9,896 bases of DNA from Lentimicrobiaceae bacterium (GTDB taxonomy: Bacteria > Bacteroidota > Bacteroidia > Bacteroidales > SKPS01): assembly GCA_007119395.1 (NCBI GenBank), contig SKPS01000369.1, positions 1 through 9,896 of the forward strand, written 5' to 3'. Below the pieces are notes generated by a model, which was not told the DNA's origin, did no database searches, and worked only from the letters and a program-made list of their open reading frames with translations. This document shows positions 1 to 5,619 of this stretch, piece after piece; position 1 is the stretch's first letter, and each line of letters opens with the position of its first letter. The position numbers and the translations under genes are program-made.

Positions 1-3000
1 GTACCGAAGAGATCGTGGCTGATGCCGGGTACAACTCCGGAGAGGTGATGATAACACCCTCTAACCTTTGCGGCAACGGGACACCACGCATTCTGACGAT
101 TACCACACAGGATGTTCCCCCACAGTCTTCTGCCATTCAAGGGCTCAACGACCCCTGCGAAGGAACTCCCGGACTGACCTATGCTGTGGTTGACGCAGGA
201 CATCACTACACTTGGGATGTCCCCTCAGACTGGATCATCGATGTTGGACAGGGCACCTATGAAATCACGGTGATCGCAGGATATGCCTCCGGAAGCATCA
301 CGGTTACCCCATCCAATATGTGTGGCAACGGCACCTCGCAAAACCTGGCACTGGCCATACAAAGTGTTCCTGCACAGCCCTCTGTTATCACCGGTGACGA
401 CAACCCCTGCGAAGGTGACACTGAAACCTACAGTGTAACCGATGCAGGTGTTGATTATGCGTGGACAGTGCCTTCTGACTGGACGATCACCGGAGGACAA
501 GGCACCCATGAAATCACCGTGACCGTGGGCAGTGCATCAGGAGATGTTGAGGTTACCCCATCGAATGTTTGCGGCAATGGACTCTCTCAAAGTCTTACTG
601 TCAGCACGCAGGTGTGTGCACCGGATCCATATCCGGCTGGCTATGTGCATTGTGATCCCGCCAACCCAACATTAATAATTGACGTAGCCAATCCTGTTAC
701 CGGACGAATTTGGATGGACAGAAATTTAGGTGCATCTCAGGCAGCCACAAGCAGTGCAGATGCTGACGCTTATGGCGACCTCTTCCAATGGGGCCGCTTT
801 GCCGATGGCCACCAGTGTCGCAATTCTGCCACTACAACCACACTCAGTACAACTGACCAGCCGGGGCATGGAGACTTTATTGTTGTTATGGGTCACCCTT
901 TGGATTGGCGCAGCCCGCAAAACACCAACCTATGGCAAGGAGAGACCGGAGTAAACAATCCCTGCCCTGCAGGCTACAGAGTGCCCACCGAAGCTGAGTT
1001 AAATGACGAGGTGTTGAGCTGGAGCAGCCAAAACAACGCAGCCGGGGCTTTTGCCTCACCGCTAAAGTTGCCCATGGCGGGCCAACGCAGCAGCAGCAGT
1101 GGTTCTCTTAGCGCTGTTGGCTCTAGCGGCAGCTATTGGTCGAGTACTGTTTCCGGTTTCTACTCAAGGTCACTGCGCTTCTCCGGTACCGATACTGACA
1201 TGTGGAACCCTATGCGAGCAATCGGTTTATCTTTGCGTTGCATTAAGGATGTTGTCATACCTTCTCCCCCGACAAAACCATACCCCATCCACGGCCCAAC
1301 CGATCCATGCGAAAATGAAACCGGATTAATATATAATGTAACCCCGTTTTCAGGTGTTACCTACGCTTGGACAGTCCCGACCGGATGGCAAATCACTGCA
1401 GGACAGGGAACCCATGAGATCACTGTTGACGCCGGTACTGCAGCGGGAGATATTGAGGTAACACCATCCAATGCCTTCGGCAACGGATCTTCACGAACGC
1501 TGGCCGTTACTACCCATGTTGTTCTGGCAACGCCTGTTGCAGATAGCCATGTTGTGGATAGCGATAAGATTGAGTGGAATTGGAACCTCGTTGCCGGAGC
1601 CAACGGTTACAAATGGAACACCACCAACGACTATGCAACCGCTATGGATATGGGTACGGCAACATCCTATAACGAAACAGGTCTTTTGTGTGCTGACTGT
1701 GGCGTTTCATACACCAGATATCTCTGGGCATACAACGACTGTGGTGTTTCACCGGAACTGGTTATGACTGAAAGCACCTCTGCATGTCCCACTGCTGTGG
1801 TGGATGTCACCAATCCCACCACCGGGAGAACATGGATGGACCGCAACCTGGGTGCATCACAGGCAGCCACAAGCAGTACAGATGCCCTGTCATACGGCGA
1901 CCTCTACCAGTGGGGCCGCTTTGCTGATGGCCACCAGTGCCGCAGTTCTGCTACCACCACCATACTCAGCACCATCGATCAGCCGGGTCACGGGGATTTC
2001 ATCCTAGCACCCAACAGTCCTTGGGATTGGCGCAACCCACAGGACCATAATCTGTGGAATGGAATAAATGGCATTAATAATCCTTGTCCTACTGGATACA
2101 GAGTGCCAACAGAAGCAGAGTTAAGTGCTGAAATGCAAAGCTGGCACAGCCCTGACGCATCTGGCGCTTTTGCCTCACCGCTTAGGTTGCCCATGGCGGG
2201 CCAACGCAGCAACAGTAGTGGTTCTCTTAGCGTTGTTGGCTCTTACGGAACCTATTGGTCGAGTACAGTTATCGGTCCCCAATCAAGGTACCTCATATTT
2301 CTCAGTGTCCATGCCCAAATAAGTAGCACCGGCCGAGCAATTGGGAACTCTTTGCGTTGTATTAAGGCCGATCCCCCACCCGCGCAACCATCTCCCATCA
2401 ACGGACTAACCGACCCATGCGCGAACGGAACCGGGTTAATATACAGTGTTGTGCAGGAAGCAGGGGTAACCTATACCTGGATAGTCCCCTCTGGATGGAG
2501 CATTACTTCAGGGCAGGGAACCCATGAGATCACTTTAACTGCTGGTGCAGATCCGGGTAATATTGAGGTTGTACCAACCAATAACGATGGTGCGGGCCCC
2601 TCTCAAACGCTGGCTGTTACCACACAAGCTGTTCCGGCACAGCCCTCCGTTATCAACGGTGACGACAACCCCTGCGAAGGTGCTACAGAAACCTACAGTG
2701 TTATTGATGAAGGGGTAGATTATTCCTGGACAGTGCCTTCTGACTGGACGATCACCGCAGGTCAGGGCACCCATGAAGTCACCGTTGCCGTAGGCAGCGC
2801 CTCAGGAGACGTTGAAGTAACTCCATCGAACGTGTGCGGCAACGGACTCTCTCAAAGTCTTACTGTCAGCACGCAGGTTTGCGCACCGCCACCATCTTAC
2901 CCTACCGGCTTCGTTCATTGTGACCCCGCCAATCCCACTGCAGTGGTGGATGTAACCAACCCTCTTACCGGAAGAATATGGATGGACAGAAATTTGGGAG

Positions 3001-4436
3001 CAGCACAGGCAGCGACAAGCAGCACCGATGCTGACGCCTACGGAGACCTCTTCCAATGGGGCCGCTTTGCCGATGGCCACCAGTGCCGCAATTCTGCCAC
3101 TACCAACATACCAAGCACTTCTGACCATCCAGGACATGGAGACTTTATTACTATCTCTTCTGCAGTGGCCGACTGGCGTAACCCCCAAGACAGCAACCTC
3201 TGGCAGGGGGTGGGTGGCGTCAACAATCCATGCCCCAATGGTTATAGGCTGCCATCATACGCAGAATTAATCGACGAACGTTCAAGCTGGACAAGTTACA
3301 ATGCGGCCGGTGCATTTGCATCACCGCTAAAGCTGCCCTTGGCAGGAGTCCGAACCGTAATCGGAAATGTTGACCAAGTTGGTGTTGAAGGTATCTATTG
3401 GTCTAGCACGGCCTATTTCTGGTCTGCTAATCATCCGGAAGGTTCATGGGTTCTCGGATTCACTAACAGCAATTTTATCCAAGGAGCCTATCATAGAGTT
3501 CGGGGACATTCTGTTCGCTGCATAAAGGATGTTGCCACCCCAGCTCCCCCCGCACAACCATCACCCATTAACGGACCAACCGATCCATGCGAAAATGAAA
3601 CCGGGTTAATATATAATGTAACTCAGGATGCGGGTGTAACCTACACATGGAGTGTCCCCACCGGATGGAGTATCACCGCCGGGCAGGGAACCCATCAGAT
3701 CACTGTTACAGCTGGTACAGATCCGGGTGCTATAGAAGTGGTTCCATCAAACAACGACGGCACAGGGCCTGCGAGCACCCTGTTGGTAACTACCAAAACA
3801 GTTGGATGTTATCCGGCCGGTTATGCACATTGTGATCCCGCCAACCCCACTGCTGTTGTAGATGTAACCAACCCTCTTACCGGTAGAACCTGGATGGACC
3901 GCAATCTGGGTGCATCACAGGCAGCCACAAGCAGTACCGATTCAGCTTCATACGGTGATCTTTACCAGTGGGGCCGGTTCGCTGATGGCCACCAGTGCCG
4001 TAATTCTGATACTACAACCACCCTCAGCACAACTGATCAACCGGGACATGGAAACTTTATTGTTGGTATGAGTGGTCCTTGGGATTGGCGCAGTCCGCAA
4101 AACACCAACCTGTGGCAGGGTGTAAACGGGGTGAACAACCCTTGTCCAACAGGCTACCGTTTACCTACTCAAGCCGAACTAACCGCAGAACGACTAAGCT
4201 GGAGCAGCCAAGACTATGCCGGTGCCTTCGACTCTCCCCTAAAATTGCCCGTGGCGGGCCTCCGTAACCGCAACAATGGTTCGCTACAACACGTTGGCTC
4301 CTCTGGTAGGTATTGGTCAAGCACGACTTACTTTGCTGGCTCAAGGCGCCTGTACTTCGGCAGTGCCGATGCCCACATGACAAGCGGCCTCAACCGAGCT
4401 TACGGACTCTCTGTACGGTGCATAAAGGACTACTAA
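1..4436 (+). CDS. Giant secreted modular protein with PKD-like and four FISUMP domains (5' partial)
   Basis: The frame is open from base 3 with no start in view; the first residues already form the end of a PKD-like domain, so the N-terminus and signal peptide lie upstream. At least 1477 residues are present. Domain order: partial PKD-like, two PKD-like, FISUMP 1, PKD-like, fibronectin-III-like, FISUMP 2, two PKD-like, FISUMP 3, PKD-like, FISUMP 4, stop. PKD-like units share N-P/D-P-C-E, a W-x-V-P-S/T-x-W core, G-Q-G-T-H-E-I-T-V and V-x-P-S-N. FISUMP units share G-R-x-W-M-D-R-N-L-G-A, Y-G-D-L-F/Y-Q-W-G-R-F-A-D-G-H-Q-C-R, a Y-W-S-S-T segment and a closing R-C-I-K. Proteins of this kind are generally exported surface or adhesin-like proteins; no catalytic motif is visible. 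There is no type IX sorting domain, because the protein ends on FISUMP 4. Family assignment is secure; ligand and role are unknown. Confidence 0.93.
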   Translation, partial: TEEIVADAGYNSGEVMITPSNLCGNGTPRILTITTQDVPPQSSAIQGLNDPCEGTPGLTYAVVDAGHHYTWDVPSDWIIDVGQGTYEITVIAGYASGSITVTPSNMCGNGTSQNLALAIQSVPAQPSVITGDDNPCEGDTETYSVTDAGVDYAWTVPSDWTITGGQGTHEITVTVGSASGDVEVTPSNVCGNGLSQSLTVSTQVCAPDPYPAGYVHCDPANPTLIIDVANPVTGRIWMDRNLGASQAATSSADADAYGDLFQWGRFADGHQCRNSATTTTLSTTDQPGHGDFIVVMGHPLDWRSPQNTNLWQGETGVNNPCPAGYRVPTEAELNDEVLSWSSQNNAAGAFASPLKLPMAGQRSSSSGSLSAVGSSGSYWSSTVSGFYSRSLRFSGTDTDMWNPMRAIGLSLRCIKDVVIPSPPTKPYPIHGPTDPCENETGLIYNVTPFSGVTYAWTVPTGWQITAGQGTHEITVDAGTAAGDIEVTPSNAFGNGSSRTLAVTTHVVLATPVADSHVVDSDKIEWNWNLVAGANGYKWNTTNDYATAMDMGTATSYNETGLLCADCGVSYTRYLWAYNDCGVSPELVMTESTSACPTAVVDVTNPTTGRTWMDRNLGASQAATSSTDALSYGDLYQWGRFADGHQCRSSATTTILSTIDQPGHGDFILAPNSPWDWRNPQDHNLWNGINGINNPCPTGYRVPTEAELSAEMQSWHSPDASGAFASPLRLPMAGQRSNSSGSLSVVGSYGTYWSSTVIGPQSRYLIFLSVHAQISSTGRAIGNSLRCIKADPPPAQPSPINGLTDPCANGTGLIYSVVQEAGVTYTWIVPSGWSITSGQGTHEITLTAGADPGNIEVVPTNNDGAGPSQTLAVTTQAVPAQPSVINGDDNPCEGATETYSVIDEGVDYSWTVPSDWTITAGQGTHEVTVAVGSASGDVEVTPSNVCGNGLSQSLTVSTQVCAPPPSYPTGFVHCDPANPTAVVDVTNPLTGRIWMDRNLGAAQAATSSTDADAYGDLFQWGRFADGHQCRNSATTNIPSTSDHPGHGDFITISSAVADWRNPQDSNLWQGVGGVNNPCPNGYRLPSYAELIDERSSWTSYNAAGAFASPLKLPLAGVRTVIGNVDQVGVEGIYWSSTAYFWSANHPEGSWVLGFTNSNFIQGAYHRVRGHSVRCIKDVATPAPPAQPSPINGPTDPCENETGLIYNVTQDAGVTYTWSVPTGWSITAGQGTHQITVTAGTDPGAIEVVPSNNDGTGPASTLLVTTKTVGCYPAGYAHCDPANPTAVVDVTNPLTGRTWMDRNLGASQAATSSTDSASYGDLYQWGRFADGHQCRNSDTTTTLSTTDQPGHGNFIVGMSGPWDWRSPQNTNLWQGVNGVNNPCPTGYRLPTQAELTAERLSWSSQDYAGAFDSPLKLPVAGLRNRNNGSLQHVGSSGRYWSSTTYFAGSRRLYFGSADAHMTSGLNRAYGLSVRCIKDY
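111..614 (+). repeat. PKD-like domains 2 and 3 of the giant protein
   Basis: Two tandem Ig-like modules of about 83 residues. Each opens with V-P-x-Q, has D/N-P-C-E about 14 residues in, W-x-V-P-S-D-W in the middle and C-G-N-G near the end. A third, incomplete copy occupies bases 3 to about 110. They probably act as rigid spacers that lift the FISUMP domain from the cell surface. The second module is nearly duplicated at 2631-2879. Confidence 0.8.
630..1250 (+). repeat. FISUMP domain copy 1
   Basis: Begins with Y-P-A-G-Y-V-H-C-D-P-A-N-P-T, then the W-M-D-R-N-L-G-A core near 711-737 and the conserved Q-W-G-R-F-A-D-G-H-Q-C-R segment. It ends in S-L-R-C-I-K-D. The tail from the Y-W-S-S-T codons (1134-1148) to the closing R-C-I-K is highly diverged from the other copies at specific positions. 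The closing layout (Y-W-S-S, alternating L-x-F, R-A-x-G-x-S-x-R) resembles the ligand-binding end of C-type-lectin-like folds; this comparison is from memory of the families. Confidence 0.88.
1263..1520 (+). repeat. PKD-like domain 4
   Basis: An Ig-like module between FISUMP 1 and the fibronectin-like domain, with D-P-C-E-N-E-T-G-L-I-Y-N, W-T-V-P-T-G-W and G-Q-G-T-H-E-I-T-V. It is closest to the module at 3543-3800. Unlike domains 2 and 3 it has lost the Cys of the C-G-N-G motif (F-G-N-G here). Confidence 0.78.
1521..1785 (+). other. Fibronectin-III-like module, single copy
   Basis: The segment has W-N-W-N, A-N-G-Y-K-W-N-T-T, a T-S-Y-N-E-T-G-L-x-C turn and Y-T-R-Y-L-W-A-Y-N-D-C-G. This is the pattern of a Bacteroidetes Fn3-like domain often seen next to FISUMP units. 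It occurs once in the window and replaces the usual H-C-D-P-A-N-P lead-in of FISUMP 2. It is probably a structural spacer. The assignment rests on the motif pattern only. Confidence 0.65.
1786..2369 (+). repeat. FISUMP domain copy 2
   Basis: Lacks the G-Y-x-H-C-D-P lead-in of the other copies and begins directly at A-C-P-T-A-V-V-D-V. The W-M-D-R-N-L-G and G-R-F-A-D-G-H-Q-C-R cores are intact. The 5' half of its tail is nearly identical in nucleotides to copy 1 through the P-M-A-G-Q-R and G-S-L-S stretch. The segment after Y-W-S-S-T (2253-2333) is then strongly altered in residues. Confidence 0.88.
2373..2879 (+). repeat. PKD-like domains 5 and 6
   Basis: Two tandem Ig-like modules. The first (2373-2630) carries N-N-D-G-A-G-P in place of C-G-N-G. 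The second (2631-2879) is a near copy of the module at 366-614 and shares a perfect 35-bp run with it (579-613 and 2844-2878). That run fits a recent duplication or gene conversion inside the gene. Confidence 0.8.
2892..3530 (+). repeat. FISUMP domain copy 3 (extended, divergent tail)
   Basis: The core is standard and shares a perfect 41-bp run with copy 1 (777-817 and 3045-3085). The C-terminal tail is the odd one out. From Y-W-S-S-T to the closing K-D it spans 45 codons, against 39 to 40 in the other copies. Its framework also differs: P-L-A-G-V-R-T-V-I-G-N instead of the A-G-x-R plus Ser/Asn-rich G-S-L stretch. It still closes with S-V-R-C-I-K-D. Confidence 0.87.
3543..3800 (+). repeat. 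PKD-like domain 7
   Basis: The last Ig-like module, with D-P-C-E-N-E-T-G-L-I-Y-N and W-S-V-P-T-G-W, closest to domain 4. It links FISUMP 3 to the C-terminal FISUMP 4. Confidence 0.78.
3810..4433 (+). repeat. FISUMP domain copy 4, C-terminal
   Basis: Same architecture as copy 1 (C-Y-P-A-G-Y-A-H-C-D-P lead-in, W-M-D-R-N-L-G core). Its tail ends the protein two residues after R-C-I-K, which places the variable segment (4311-4397) at the very 3' end of the gene. That is where variable repeats normally sit in DGR target genes. Its variable codons almost all end in C or T. Confidence 0.9.
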
Positions 4437-4495
4437 ATGAAGCAACATATGCCAATCAAATAATGATTTTTAATTATATGCCAAAATTCATAACA

Positions 4496-5476
4496 ATGAA
4501 AAGAAGAGTGATTTCGCTTACCATTATTATGGTAGCAGCTATTTTGTTTTGCACAGATTTGAATGCCCGGTATTTTGTTGCCGGGCACGAAAACAACGGT
4601 TCGCTGTTTTCAAATGAAAACAACCGCAGTAAGTATTTCCCCTCGCTGCCTGCATCCAGGGTCAACAACAACCATGACCATGAAAACCCCAAAGGCATGT
4701 ATGCCGGATTGTTTTTTGGCACATCTGCCTTGAACTACCAACTTGACGGAAGCCCTGTTTTGATCAGTCAGATCGGATATCAAAGAGGAGATGACTCAGT
4801 AGTTATTATGGTTCCGGATGGTGTAGACGCTATCGTCTCCCCCTCTTCAGATAACCAAAAACTCAACCTTGACGCAGGGTTTTGGCTGGGATATTTCCCC
4901 GGGTTTTTGACGTTTGAAATAGCAGATGACAAAACACTCGCCTTCGGTGCCATGACGTTACTGGGCCTCAGCTTTAACGGAGGGTTTGGCGGTTGGCTTG
5001 GCATTGGCCCGGAAGTGATGTTTGCCTCCGGAAGGCTATCCTTTAATGCTGGCTATAGCTTCGGGTGGACTGGTCAACAGCGAAACCTGGGCAACCTCCA
5101 GCTCGATGGCGCCCAACAAATCATCATCCAGTCATCTTCTCTTTCAGGATGCACCGCGGAAGACTTCCAGTCTGAGTCGCCATTCTGTCGAATGCATAAC
5201 CAAGACTCAGAGTTCTACGTGATTGGGTCGTCGATGACCCAAAGCGTTTATGCCCGGTTTGGGTTCACCTTTTCTGAATCTTCCGGAGTAGCATTGGTGC
5301 TGGGGTACAGGCAGATGCGCTCATCAAATATCAGCTATGAACTGTGGGGGCCCTACAGAAAGACAGCCAATGAAGACAGAAGCCCGTTGCCGGGCCCCGA
5401 AATGGACGGATTGTCTTCTGCCTTCGGATTTGATGGTCTCTTCTTTCAAATTGAACTCTTCAACAAACCGTTTTAA
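4496..5476 (+). CDS. Exported protein, probable outer-membrane beta-barrel, family not recognised
   Basis: 326 residues from the ATG at 4496, chosen because it begins a clean signal peptide: M-K-R-R, a hydrophobic stretch at residues 5-18, and probable cleavage after N-A at 23-24. The frame is open further upstream, with other ATGs at 4463 and 4478, but those would put a non-signal extension in front. There is no clear Shine-Dalgarno, as is usual in Bacteroidota. After an Asn/His-rich linker (residues 31-65) come alternating Gly- and aromatic-rich strands (G-M-Y-A-G-L-F-F-G-T, A-G-F-W-L-G-Y-F, F-N-G-G-F-G-G-W-L-G-I-G, F-N-A-G-Y-S-F-G-W). The last residue is Phe, typical of outer-membrane barrels. 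Two Cys lie in one loop (C-T-A-E-D-F-Q-S-E-S-P-F-C). It starts 59 bp after the FISUMP gene with no terminator between, so co-transcription is likely. A membrane anchor or partner role is inference only. Confidence 0.85.
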   Translation: MKRRVISLTIIMVAAILFCTDLNARYFVAGHENNGSLFSNENNRSKYFPSLPASRVNNNHDHENPKGMYAGLFFGTSALNYQLDGSPVLISQIGYQRGDDSVVIMVPDGVDAIVSPSSDNQKLNLDAGFWLGYFPGFLTFEIADDKTLAFGAMTLLGLSFNGGFGGWLGIGPEVMFASGRLSFNAGYSFGWTGQQRNLGNLQLDGAQQIIIQSSSLSGCTAEDFQSESPFCRMHNQDSEFYVIGSSMTQSVYARFGFTFSESSGVALVLGYRQMRSSNISYELWGPYRKTANEDRSPLPGPEMDGLSSAFGFDGLFFQIELFNKPF

Positions 5477-5483
5477 CTGCAGA

Positions 5484-5504
5484 ACCGAATTTACCCTCTT
5501 CGGT
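5484..5504 (+). terminator. Weak hairpin after the beta-barrel gene
   Basis: A 6-bp perfect stem (ACCGAA at 5484-5489 with TTCGGT at 5499-5504) with a 9-nt loop, 8 bases past the stop at 5476. There is no T tract after it, so it is a poor intrinsic terminator. It could slow or process the transcript. The rest of the 143-bp gap shows no promoter match that I would defend. Confidence 0.2.
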
Positions 5505-5619
5505 CATCCTGCCAGGACGGGCCGTAGTTTTAACCAAGGCTGTTCAACCTGCTGGATCAGGGATATGAACAGATCCTTGAAAAAAATCATATTGAAACGT
5601 ACTCAAAAACAAGATCATT

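Noticed and set aside
15..17. GTG as the start of the giant FISUMP protein
   Set aside because: The frame is open through base 3, and the residues on both sides of the GTG belong to a PKD-like domain that matches the following copies. The gene is cut by the window edge.
225..3188. Minus-strand frames such as 225-509, 2535-2774 and 2802-3188
   Set aside because: The first two have matching N-termini only because they mirror duplicated PKD-like domains on the + strand; all three are shadows.
630..4433. Regular repeats suggesting a CRISPR array or tandem satellite
   Set aside because: The repeats are protein-domain length, in frame and diverged; there are no short identical repeats with uniform spacers.
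4313..4495. Upstream extension of the beta-barrel gene to 4313
   Set aside because: It overlaps the end of FISUMP 4 in another frame, and the signal peptide begins at the ATG at 4496.
4437..4495. Template repeat or reverse transcriptase of a retroelement within the window
   Set aside because: Neither this gap nor 5477-5619 or 7681-8190 resembles the variable tails, and no frame encodes reverse transcriptase motifs. Any such element would be outside the window.
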